Source: Phascolomyces articulosus (lineage: Eukaryota > Mucoromycota > Mucoromycetes > Mucorales > Lichtheimiaceae). Taken from it: a stretch of 64,000 nucleotides of DNA. This document shows, one piece after another, positions 1 through 10,544 of this stretch. The stretch's first letter is position 1. Every line of letters begins with the position of its first letter. The stretch lies in the NCBI GenBank assembly GCA_025677815.1, contig JAIXMP010000008.1:868001-932000 (forward strand). The letters are read 5' to 3'. The position numbers were made by a program, and so were the translations under genes. The notes below the pieces were generated by a model. That model saw only the letters and a list, made by a program, of their open reading frames with translations. It did not search any database and had not been told where the DNA came from.

Positions 1-21
1 AAGTTCGTGTAATCAAAAATT

Positions 22-252
22 GCACTGGATGCGCTGGTTGCACTGGCTGCACTGGATGCACTGGATGCGCTAGATGCACTGGATGCACTGGATGCGCTGG
101 TTGCACTGGCTGCACTGGCTGCACTGGCTGCACTGGATGCACTGGATGCGCTGGTTGCACTGGCTGCACTGGCTGCACTGGCTGCACTGGCTGCACTGGC
201 TGCACTGGCTGCACTGGCTGCACTGGCTGTACTGGCTGTACTGGCTGTACTG
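22..252. repeat. 9-bp minisatellite (about 25 units)
   Basis: Tandem array of a 9-base unit of the type tgcactggc, with variants tgcactgga, tgcgctggt and tgtactggc that are themselves ordered in blocks. The period of 9 keeps reading frames open on both strands (Trp-Leu-His-like on plus, Gln-Cys-Ser-like on minus), but the minus frame is stopped near base 70 and no flanking coding sequence joins on. I treat it as non-coding satellite DNA. Confidence 0.9.
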
Positions 253-413
253 GATCCTTCCCATGGTGCATTCTTCAAAGCATTTGCTACAGAAGCCCAT
301 GGGGTGCTTTTAACCTGCTTATCCCCCTTTCCACACCGTACCAATGCATCATCTGTTTTTATCATAATAAATCACTGAAAAATAAACTAGGCCACCATCT
401 AATGCTTACTATA

Positions 414-1449
414 TTAGGCACACGTTTTTTCTCGAATCAGGGCTTTTCCAGTCTTTGGGTCCATGGAATCAACTATATAGTCATATTTTCATATAACATA
501 TATTAGTATAAATAAAACTAGCATAATATAATCCTAAAAGCAATATATACCCTACCATCCAAATAACAGGCATCAATTCCACTGGATGAAGAAGATGACG
601 ATGCTGCTGTTCCTTGGGTCATGGATAACGTTGATGGTGATGATGATGTTGATGGTACGTTCGAACGTCCAAGTGCAATATCCTGTAATTCTAAATTGAT
701 CGTTCTAGCCTTATGCTTTAATATTAAAAATAATAAAATGTTAGCTTACCTTTCTGCTTCAGGAATACTTCCGCATCAAACGATCTCACCATCTGGTGTT
801 TCGTTGCAATATCGTAGGCCATTTCTATTTAAAAAAATCAGTTTTAACTTTAACTAGATTGCTTATTACCCTTTATATGCGTGATGACACCGAAGAATGC
901 TGTCACTTCAGACTACCTCCAGCAAAGATTATGATACATTCGGCTCCAAATTGTTTCTTCACTTCTTTATGAAGCTCGTATAATCTTTATCTATCTTACT
1001 CCGTAGCTTTTTTTTCAATATCAGTTGTTGTCTTAATACTATTATCCATTTCCTTAGTGTATTCATCCATCAGTTGGGGATCCTCTTTTAATCGTTTATA
1101 AATCACAGAGGCATCCTTGGCAAATTGCCCTGTTTCGTTGTTTCCTAGATATAAATAAGTAATAAATCATTATGATTTGAACGAAAAGCTATACGATAAA
1201 TTAACTTTGAGACCCACTATTTCCCAATAACCCTTTTCCAGCTATTCTGCAAGCGTAGTTCCAGCAAGTTTGTGTTGGTTTTATGCGGGGGTGGATTGCT
1301 TCACCGCCATCTTGCCCGAGCATGACGTTTTGAATGTCGTCAACATCGCAGTTTAGTTAGTATGCGAGAGCAATTATTTCCTGTTTTTGGCGTTGACACA
1401 ACTCGGAAATTCGTACTAAAGCGTTGTTGTTAAAGCGAGGATGTACCAT
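414..1449 (-). pseudogene. Decayed intron-containing gene of an unrecognised, probably multi-copy family
   Basis: The minus strand reads from an ATG at 1449 (MVHPRFNNNALVRISELC...) and is interrupted by an in-frame TAA at 1357-1359. The same frame then continues with LNCDVDDIQNVMLGQDGGEA to about 1217. A probable intron follows, ending with the acceptor near 1145-1147, and a second exon contains GQFAKDASVIYKRLKEDPQ and ends in a stop. Further coding-like pieces in shifted frames follow: LYELHKEVKKQFGAE, then EMAYDIATKHQMVRSFDAEV with a good GTAAGC donor, then a Ser-rich tail, and a last piece VDSMDPKTGKALIREKTCA ending at 414. The pieces are ordered and mostly exon-like, so this is a real gene relic broken by at least one stop and several shifts. 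I do not recognise the family; function unknown. Confidence 0.6.
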
Positions 1450-2160
1450 GTTTTTTAAAATGAATTTAATACTAAATGAATAATAAGAGAATAAAACTGT
1501 TTTTAGTTTCTAACCTCAGTGTAGCAGAAGCTGAATCTAACCACATTTAGACTTTGCTGGCGACATTGCCAGGCCTTTCAAACTCATTTCCCAGTAAATA
1601 ACCGGTGCTTAAGAAGCCCTCAGAATGGTTGCATGCTCTGAGGTTTTCCAACTAACTCGCGATTTTATCTAATCGGTTTAAGTTGATTTAGTTTAATAGT
1701 ATATGATTATACATAAGAGATGTGTTAAAAGTACTTACTAAGTTCTTGTTTGCTACTGCTGCTTTATCGCGAATAAGGTTTGATCAGAATTTCTCATATG
1801 ATTTATCAGGTGGAGTGTTTTGCTTAACAAAGTTGATGTGTTTTTTCACAAAATCTGCGTTAGACGGATTTTCATGTTTTTCGAATAACTTTGTAGTAAA
1901 AAGAAAGATGAAGGCAATTTAGTTTATTGAACCTAGTAATAAACATTTTTCTTTTTCCTACCGTTTTTCACTTCCTGGGTTGATAGTAATAATCGCTGCG
2001 TTTTCAAAAGAACAACAATATGAAAAGACGCAACAACAAGCAACCAGATTTCCGCAGCAAGCAACCGACCAGTTTTTAATTGGTAACCGACCAACTATCT
2101 AGCCGTTTCCAATTTTTCAAAGACATGTGACCTGTGAATCAGGGGAGTAGTTTTCCCATT

Positions 2161-2701
2161 TCAATCCTCGCAAATAAAAAGTTCCATGTCAAATTGTTGA
2201 GATGAACATACACGTTGCCTTCTATCGATCAATCCACCACAAAAAAAAAGTTTCCATACGGGAATCGAGTCTTCTATGCCTTGAATCTGCGACTTGGTTT
2301 TGAGCATCTTGGTCTTGTGAACAATGACATGAAAAGATACAGCCACTTTTCAACCAAGGATTTGGAGCGAATTCTTGATAGTAGTAATATCCATCAATTG
2401 CTTCAATGCGTGTACGAATACGTGTCAAAAGTTGGTTATCATCGTGTTCTAGCATACCGGTATCGAGAACGGATATAAACATCAAGTGAATATGGCACGT
2501 AATCGTTGTCATCACAAGAAGGAATCATATCCATTGCTTCATCCATAGTACAGAGTCACCAGCAGCAATGGGTTTCCCAACATCATTTTGGCGATTACGA
2601 CAAGATTCACAGGTTCTATAATTTTGCTGATTGCCTACAAACATTCTGAGTGGACGATTATTGCCACAGCCAGAGCACCAGTGAAGATCTGAGTTGTTCA
2701 T
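2161..2701 (-). pseudogene. Decayed gene with N-terminal CxxC...CxxC zinc-binding-like domain
   Basis: From an ATG at 2701 the minus strand reads MNNSDLHWCSGCGNNRPLRM and then a second pair in YRTCESCRNRQ, giving Cys9-x2-Cys12 and Cys31-x2-Cys34, a typical four-Cys zinc-binding layout. The frame stops at 2525-2527. An overlapping frame continues with MIPSCDDNDYVPYSLDVYI, and later pieces (IEAIDGYYYYQEF, CHCSQDQDAQ, then a shifted CGGLIDRRQ) suggest the body of the same protein in several frames. At least two frame breaks make it a pseudogene. N-terminal four-Cys domains of this kind occur in dispersed gene families of Mucoromycota, but I cannot name the family. It starts 55 bases from the divergent relic on the plus strand. 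Confidence 0.55.
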
Positions 2702-2756
2702 TTCGAAATGTTGAAATTTAAAAACTTATATATAATAATAAAAAAGATAATATAAA

Positions 2757-4330
2757 ATGTCTCCAGTAATTAACTTTCCTGACATCTCACAGTTTATTTC
2801 TTGGATCACGCGTCCGTGAAATATTGGAAATGGCTAAGGTGTCTGGATTTTGCTAACAATTCGTGGATTTGGTTGGGGATTTCAATGGGTATTTATTTCT
2901 GAAGCCCCCTAGTCATTTCTTTTACTTTTCTTAAACAAAAAATTTAATCTACAAGCACAAATAGATGAAACCAAGCCTTATCCGTAGAAGAAAAGGTGAT
3001 GAACTTCGCCTTGGAATGTAACTTTTACCAGTAAGCAAAAATGATTATCTTTGATTTGAATTCGGTAATCGACGATTGTCAGTTGATGAATAATTTCTTC
3101 TGTTTACTCATTTTAGTCCTTCTCAGTCTCTTATACTTGATTTGACGGATAAAAACTGGAGAAAAGTTTTTACCGAAGACGATTTGGAAGGAAGGAGGTT
3201 CATTTGTACGTCAGGAACCCGAAGAACTTGAACCCCATTATGCTGAATTAAAAAGGGTGGTATGTATATATAATAATAAAAAATAAACAACATCAAGGGT
3301 AACAAGCAACACGAAGGTAACAACAGTAATAAATGCTTTTATTTATAGAAAACAAGTGTTGGTGTTTATCAATATGCAAAAGCCGTGAAAATTGATGATC
3401 CCTCTACAGAACACTTGAAAGTTTGGATGTCACGAGAGCTACAAAATATCGCTCATCTTTTTTTCAAATCACGTTCCTTCAACATCGCTGAAATGCCCGA
3501 AACAGACCAGCAGTACATTCCATTTGGCTTCTTTAATACCATTTTCGTTGGATCAGGTATTGTAGCAAGAGGATAAGATATTAGATGTATGGGTTAATAG
3601 TAGTGGAGCAAGATATGTTTAAAGATGGATTTAACTTAATATTTTTTCCGTGCTACAGTACCGAGACATCTAGCGAAGCCAATGCTAATGCAATTAATTC
3701 AAGTCGTCAATTGTCATCCATCACTGCTATAAATAAACGAAAAATGGATCGTCGGGGTGATACGATTTACAAGTATGGAGGAAGAGAACTTGGATGCTGT
3801 GAAGTTGCAGCTGCCAATGATCCGACTAAGATGTTCCGCGATTGCTCACTCAAAATGCCTCTAGTGTCGAGAGACATGTTGCTTCAATTGACATATGATC
3901 TAAGTCTCCTCCATAATTCTCACGTGATCAGATTTAGCATTACTGGTATTTATGGTTCTTATCAAATTTGTGGATAAAGGTGCCAATTTATATATGAAAC
4001 ATATATTAACTTGAAAATAATTTTTGACGTACTTATGTAGGTGGAAATGCTTCCCTTTTGGACATTAACATCCCTGCCGAATATATTACTCGTGTGGGAA
4101 AAACTGACCCATTAGAGTTTCCACACAGTGATGCAAAATTGGTTTCTATGCTGCTCCCTCTTTTTACTCTCGCATACAACGGAAAAAAGATTATAGACGA
4201 AACGGTTGAATTACTGGATAGCGTTTCTCGGCCGATAACAACGTCCACAGGAGGGGAACACTGGTGTCTTCCCGGAAACTTCTTACCAACACCATCAACA
4301 TCATCAGGATCTACATCACCATCAAAGTGA
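2757..4330 (+). pseudogene. Decayed multi-exon gene of a dispersed-family type, unknown function
   Basis: Starts with MSPVINFPDISQFISW (ATG 2757) and stops at 2817-2819. A shifted frame continues with EILEMAKVSGF and QFVDLVGDFNG around a second stop. Later exons are MNFALECNFY (2999, donor GTAAGC) and LILDLTDKNWRKVFTEDDLE, then a shift at 3186-3195 into SFVRQEPEELEPHYAELK. After an intron (3263-3348) comes the exon 3349-3556 with QYIPFGFFNTIFVG, then 3659 to about 3940 with KMDRRGDTIYKYGGRELGCC, and after an intron the last exon from 4041 (SLLDINIPAEYITRVGKTDP) to the stop at 4328-4330. Introns have good GT and AG sites. The 3556/3659 junction is one base out of phase, another lesion. The stretch with DTIY...ELGCCEV faintly recalls nuclease-like cores, but this is only a resemblance. 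Function unknown. Confidence 0.6.
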
Positions 4331-4562
4331 ATAAGAACAACATTCAACTAATTAGTCTGTATCAACCATTTATTACTCTTTTCAACATCATCAGAATCTA
4401 CATTATCAAAAAAAAAATTACACTAATCAGCTACTTACTTTGTCTATATCAATCATTCAAAAAAAAAAACATCACTATTGTCACTAACGTCATCAAAATC
4501 TACATCATGATCAAAAAAGAACATTAATAATTAGCTATTACTTTGTATATATCAATCATCCC
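4297..4562. repeat. Three diverged direct repeats of about 90-105 bp
   Basis: Copies begin near 4297, 4384 and 4488. Each opens with catcatcaRRatctacatc and continues through an A-rich tract to a segment like aatYagctacttactttgt and tatatcaatcat. The first copy overlaps the 3' end of the plus-strand relic, so the array grew from its last coding bases. Confidence 0.6.
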
Positions 4563-4579
4563 AAACTTTTTTTTATTCC

Positions 4580-4785
4580 CTTATATTTCAACAACTCCCT
4601 CATCCCACATATTTGTATCATTTTACACTTGTTAAACACTGTATTATATATTTAGCTTTATTCAATTTTATTCATAACTTTTTTTACTCTTAAATTTCAA
4701 CTCTTCTTCCTACATCTTTGTATCATTTTAAGCTTGTCAAATCCTTTATTGTATAGATAAATTTATATACCTTATTCATCTTTTT
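4580..4785. repeat. Diverged direct duplication, period about 110 bp
   Basis: Segment 4580-4680 and segment 4690-4785 align along their length: both carry ttatatttcaac / ttaaatttcaac, then a match around tttgtatcattttaMRctt, then ttattgtata-like and cttattcat-like ends. No coding potential seen. Confidence 0.5.
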
Positions 4786-4899
4786 TTCATTATTGAACAT
4801 AAAATGACCGATCCTTTAAATTTTCTTGTTTTCTAAAGTAATCAAATTTCACAAACTTGTTGCTCATCGTGACGATACAACCATTTTGCAGCCCTATTA

Positions 4900-5720
4900 A
4901 TATGCATCGGTTTAGATTGCTCTTGGGAATGATGTCTTTTCTGAGTATGCTTTCTTTGATGAGGTGCAATCATGACTACAACAATCACAATAATGATGAT
5001 AACGACTCAAATTCAAACGACAAGAAACAAACAATGGTGTACCTGAATATGTATTTGCATGTTGAGAAATTGAAGGCTCTGGATCCTTATAATTCCAACT
5101 GCCACCCATGTTGATACAGATTCATACTGCTGTAAAATATTTTATCATCCTCATGGGCAACAATTTGACTAGTTGTGCCTTTATAATGACGTTTCTTGCA
5201 CATATGACCGTTAGCAGTACGGCTGGTAATAGGCAAATCTTTGTAATGTTGTCAAAGTAAGTCAGTTACATCATTACAGATAATTGTTGGCTGTTCATGA
5301 ATCTTTTCAAAGATAAGAGCTGTATGCTCATCAGTGGGCTTAGATTTAACAGCAATCTTTTTGGATGAGCCGGGAAATCCATCTTTGTTATTGCTGTATG
5401 CTTTGGTTCATTGACTAACGCACCGTTTGTCAGTTGAATATGGCAATATAAGTCTGCGTGCAGCGACACTAATCGATATGCATTCAAATTCTTGTAATAA
5501 GCTGTTTCGCGACTTTGATGTCGTTTTTGGTGTTGTACGGTCCGCAAGGAAGACGTGAAGGTGTAGTCCTTTTTTCTTCTTTCTTTTCCCTCTATCTTTT
5601 GTCTGTAACTGAGGCCTGCAGCACCTTCTCAGTCGATATAGTTTTGGAAAAGTACAGTTCTCTTGTCGGTAGTGATAATATTACCATCAGTAGTGTTATT
5701 GTCTCCTATGATAATATTAA
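4900..5720 (-). pseudogene. Decayed protein-coding relic, unidentified
   Basis: Minus-strand frames from about 5720 read GNIITTDKRTVLFQNYID, stop, then EGAAGLSYRQKIEGKERRKK and continue in phase through YYKNLNAYRLVSLHADLYCH to a stop at 5266. A shifted frame follows with LPITSRTANGHMCKKRHYK and IVAHEDDKIFYSSMNLYQHG (about 5245-5110). The pieces are colinear and non-repetitive with a protein-like composition, so they look like one gene broken by a stop and at least one shift. The upstream part may extend to about 6100 (a KDYKRKNSMLSGKK-like piece). The basic, Tyr- and His-rich content could suit a transposase, but no catalytic motif could be placed; the family is unknown. Confidence 0.45.
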
Positions 5721-5779
5721 ATATAAACTATACAGGAAGAAAAAAAATATGTTTTCTCTAACATGACATTTACAATACG

Positions 5780-5809
5780 CACACACACACACATATATAT
5801 ATATATATG
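5780..5809. repeat. Compound (AC)n(AT)n microsatellite
   Basis: About seven AC units run directly into about eight AT units. Confidence 0.9.
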
Positions 5810-8629
5810 TGCTTTTCTTGGCTCAAATTTAGTAACCGTACCATTTTTGAAGAATGGGCAGCGTAGGTTGACTTGGAATGGCTCAGCTTAGGTGTTCAAA
5901 ACCAAAATTCGTTTTTATTTTGCATGGCCAAATTTAACTTCCAACGCTGTGCTAGAAGGTATAAATTATTATAATAAACAGTTGCTTTAACCTCAGCTTC
6001 TCAACACGTTGATCTTATTTTTTACCAGACAACATACTATTTTTCCGCTTGTAGTCTTTCATGATAATGGCAAGGGAATCTATTAGCTCTACCTAGTGTG
6101 CATTAATAATAGTCTACAGGCTAGCCTGAGTTGTCCCAGGTGAAAGTGGCGGCTAAGTCCTACACATTTTCAGTTGAGACTGGATGTATTCACTGTCATG
6201 AGTAGCGTATGCCAAGCTTATTCTATCTGTTGAAACCCCAGGTAATATGATCACAAGGGTGTTGATGAACGATGTTTTTGATCAGATAAGTCGGTATTTT
6301 CTTTTTTTTCATGGCTACTAGAGAACAAAATCTGGATCAGGGATCCAATCGCACATAATATTCTTTTAAAAGCAAGTAGCAGTAGTTACATGAAGGTTTT
6401 GATTGATGATATTATATATGCATCATTAATGTTACATCTAATACAGATGCTGGATTATCTAATTGCTTACCTGGAAAATGTTACCTTTTTTTTTCTAATA
6501 CTTAGTGGTGGTCGACGAACTGCAAGATGATAAATCCAAGCGGTTTTTTTTTTATCTCGTGGACATCAGTCATCTATGAAAAAAGGCATCATCAAGGGAT
6601 AGAAGTAGAGACAAAATATATAAATGATATACATAAAATAAAATGCTATTTATTACTAATATTCTTTTTCTTTTTCTTCCATGATCAAAGATCATACTAA
6701 TAGTATTGTAACTTGTATGACCAAGCAATCTTAAATCGTCGTAGTTATTAATTATTATTAATAATGACAGAATGTAGATGATCGTGGTTACGGAGGAGGC
6801 AGCAAAAAAAAAAAAAAAAAAAAAAAAACAACAACTGCAGGGTATTCTAGAAAACCATCTTTTTATCCGTCCATGTACTGTATGATTTACATGTATCTAT
6901 TTGAAATAGTCGCTCAACAAGATCTCAGAGGATTGTAAAAACAAAGTAATTATAGCCTGATGAATATTGTGATGTGCTCCAACAAGATAACGCTATTGAA
7001 GCTCTGTGTGTCAGACTGGAAAACAGGAAGTTATGTAAAACTTCAAAGGATAAATCATAAATAATAACCATAAAATGCTTATATAAAAATAATGAGAGAC
7101 GAAGATAAAATAAGAAGACGCAAATGTAACGCAAAATTGAAATTATACAATGCGCAAAAGTGTAAATTCATTGAGAATTACCCTCAGCAAAAGTGTAAAT
7201 TCATGATGCCCGAAATTGAAATTGCTCTTCTAAAGTAAAAATGGGGGGGGGACGCGAAGTATTAGCAAAAAACCAGTATAAGGCGCGGGGAAGAGTTTTC
7301 CATGGTTTAAATTGCATAAACCATTGATCATTCACCTGGGACCTTTTTTTAGTGTAACATCGATTGATTATAAGGAACAACCAACCCCTTCCTTCTAATT
7401 CTTAATAATAATTTCTATCTTATAAAAGAAAGTAATGGTTCTATGATACGATATTACTTGATATATAAGCTAATTATAACGACTGACTGAGAGAAAAAAA
7501 AGGCCCACAGTTACGGAATAGAACGACGATGCAGTTAAAGAAAGAAACCTTTGTCTCCTAAACGGCATTTCAAAATACATTCCGCTTTTTTTTTTTTTCA
7601 ATCGGTGAGTGCCGATGATCAAAAGTATCCGTTCGACTATATATAAATATCATCCACTGCAATATATAACTTTTTTTATTCCCTCATGTGAATTCTTCCT
7701 ACTTCCTCAATTAATGCAATAACCTCGCCTTATACCATTTTTTAGGCAAACCATTGGGCATAAATCTTTTATCCAACATCATGTGCATTTGTCTTACATT
7801 GACAAACATGTTTAGTTCTTACCATGATAACTAAATTGATAGAAAATCTATCCAATTGGAAAAAAAACAAGGTTGATCGTCTCCCTTGGAATGTCATATA
7901 TAGAATATATAGATTATATCTTGAATCTGCTATAAAAATACACAATAATATGGGAATTTCCCTTTCATCCACCCCTTACTTGAGCTGACGAACATTTCGT
8001 CACACAACATATGCATATTTTAATCAAAGACAGATTGTTTTGAATAAGATAGGCACTTATTTTATTTTTTTATCCATGTTGTTTTTGACATCAGCAAGTG
8101 TGTTGACGAATAGAGGATAAAAGTGATGCAGACTATACTATATCTAGAGTATACAGAATTTTTACTTCTTTTACCAGCATACTGTGGCAAAGATGACGAA
8201 TCTGTATAATTTTTATTGACAACATGTTAAAATGATCAGATTTTCTTTTTACACTTAAACCCCTTTTACCTACTATATACTGTGTGAGTTTACCATTCCA
8301 TCCGGTCTCTCCCTCTTTTGTATCTCCCTTTAATAGCTTACTTCATTTGCTATATAGCAAAAAAAAGTATGATAATTTTTTTCTCTTTTTATTTTGTTTG
8401 TTATAAACAGATAATCACATCATTCATCAATCGAAAATATTTTAATACCAAATAGAATCGCTCATTGAAAACTCACGGGGCACGGATACCAATTAGAAAT
8501 CGCTTTTTGGTCTTCTTTGTTCTATAATAATAATAAAGATTTACCCCACTTTGCTCTTTTCCTCTTTTTCCCCTTCTCACACACACACACACACATACAC
8601 ATTCTTTCTCTTAAAAATAATAATAATTC
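5810..8629. other. Gene-poor interval
   Basis: No gene could be supported. It contains a 25-base poly-A run (6804-6828), a pair of 18-bp direct repeats (gcaaaagtgtaaattcat at 7154-7171 and 7187-7204), a G8 tract near 7243 and many short A/T runs. Open frames here are short and have the composition of translated AT-rich DNA. The final 100 bases hold a CT-rich tract and an (AC)n run (8579-8600), a plausible core promoter or 5' leader for the next gene. Confidence 0.6.
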
Positions 8630-10544
8630 ATGGCTTCCACAGCCTCTTCTAATCCATTTGCTGCACCAACTGGCACTTATTCGGTTCAACTAGGAAATTC
8701 ATTTACCTCTCCTGGAACTAATGATGCATCGAATTATTATACTTTTAAATGTAAGCTTATATAATATGAAACCTGGTAGAAAGTCATAATAGTGATCTAC
8801 CTCGTGGTTTTCCTTTTTTTTTTCAATCATGTCAAGAAAAAAAGTGTGTTTCCATTAACCTTTTTTTATTTATTCAGTCAATTCTAGGTTAGACCCTACC
8901 ATGTCTTCTAGAAAAGCACAATTAGAGAAAACGGATAACGACTCATATACAGCAGAATGGGGACCACTGGAGGTAAAAAAAAAAAAAGAAGAAAGAGAAC
9001 CATAAAAAATAAAATAAAACAGAATTATATTAAAAAAAAGAAGGGGGGTGTGAGGGAGTAGTGGAAAGCTTACTATATGTATATATCCCATTGGATTGAT
9101 TATAGGATGATAATACACAATTAAATTATGATGCCACACCAAGTCAACCACAAGAAGTAGATTGTATCTTATTATTTGATGAAACAACACAGGTTCGAAT
9201 TTGGCATCTCAGTTTATTATATATGTATATCAATAATATGTAAATTGGATTTATTAAGGACATCTAACCTCTCTAATGAATATATATACATATAATATAG
9301 ACATTTACATTACAACGACCGACACTTAAATTCACAATGCGTAAATCACGAAAACGAAAGACGGTAATACCACAATTACCAGAACCAAAGGCATCTAAAA
9401 CTACGTCTGTTCCTTCCAAACGGCCAGCAAAAACAGTACCAGCAGCCTCTTCTTCTTCTACTACTACTACTACTACCAAACCATCAAAAAGAATTGGATC
9501 AAAAACAACCCCTTCAGCACCACCTACCACATCATCCGATGTTACGGAACAACGTCGATCCAGTGTAGATGATTTTGCAATGGATATTGAAAGTAATATG
9601 ATGGATATATTAGAAGATGATGATGATGATGATGAAGAGGAAGAGAATCAAGGGAAAAAATCGATGGCAGCACCAACGGGTACAGCTGCATCTTCTGATT
9701 CAGATACATTTGAAGAAGTAGTGGTTCATCCACAACCACAACCACAACCACAACAACAGCAACAGCAACAACGACCTGCTACTGATTCACCTGCTACAAC
9801 CAATAAAAAGAGAAAATTCAAAATGGCATCCCAACCCATTCGACGTTTGGATGATTCACCTTCTGTGGCTACTCCTCCTACAGCTACTAAAACCACACCT
9901 ACACCAGCAACAGCTTCTCCCGCACAACACAGACCTGATCATGGTGGTAAATCCATTTCTTCTGCTGCAGGCTTCGCATACAACCGTAATCGAAATATGG
10001 TTGCTGTTCAATCCTCGTCGGATTCATCCAGTGGGTCCTCTTCGAGTGAAGATGAAAGTGGAAGTAGTAGTAGTGAGGATGAAAGTGGTAGTAGTAGTTC
10101 AGGATCAGAAGAAGGAAGTTCGGGATCAGATAGTGATGAAAGTGATGATGATGATATGGATGATTTGGCAGCCGATATTTCTCTCAGTTTATCGGCAGAT
10201 ACACATTCTGTCCCGCCATCACCCAATGCAACGGCAGCAGCGGCACGTTCTTATAATACTCCCGCGACGGTACCGGAACGATCCCCTTATAGTGCTTCTC
10301 CAGCGGCAAGAGGAACTCCCAATAGAAATGGAGGTCCCATGTCACTCAGGGCTTTGTTTAGTAAGTTTTCTTTTTTATATTATGTAAACTTACTAGAGAG
10401 AAAAATAGGGCCAGAATTTACCACACGTTACTATGCGCCAGATATACTAAAAAATGACCCGGTTTTTTTATAGATGATGGCGCAGACCAAGGAGAAGAAG
10501 ACGAAGGCATCACGAGTTCTGACAGTGGATCAGATGATGATTAA
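8630..10544 (+). CDS. EAF: EAF-type RNA polymerase II elongation factor (ELL-associated factor)
   Basis: Five exons: 8630-8750, 8878-8972, 9106-9192, 9301-10360, 10474-10544, giving about 477 aa with all junctions in phase. Residues 10-110 match the EAF N-terminal domain: YSVQLGNSF, YYTFKFNSRLDP, then DNTQLNYDATPSQPQEVDCI and LLFDETTQTFTLQRP, the usual order of a beta-rich ELL-binding module. In known systems EAF binds ELL and stimulates transcription elongation in the nucleus (fission yeast Ell1-Eaf1, animal EAF1/2). The remaining two thirds are low-complexity: basic patch RKSRKRK, Thr/Ser/Pro runs, a Gln/Pro run, and long Ser/Asp/Glu blocks; acidic Ser-rich tails are also typical of the family. 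The last short exon ends in SSDSGSDDD. The start is the first ATG after a CT/AC-rich leader. No ELL gene is in the window. Confidence 0.85.

Noticed and set aside
70..313. Open frames on both strands through the 9-bp repeat
   Set aside because: They follow from the period of 9; the minus frame stops at base 70 and neither joins to non-repeat coding sequence.
7154..7204. Two 18-bp direct repeats 33 bases apart as a possible CRISPR-like unit
   Set aside because: Only two copies, in eukaryotic nuclear DNA, with no further array.
9542..10387. Several alternative frames (70-180 codons) inside the EAF gene
   Set aside because: They are shadows of the Ser/Thr/Pro/Asp-rich exon 4 and have repetitive translations.
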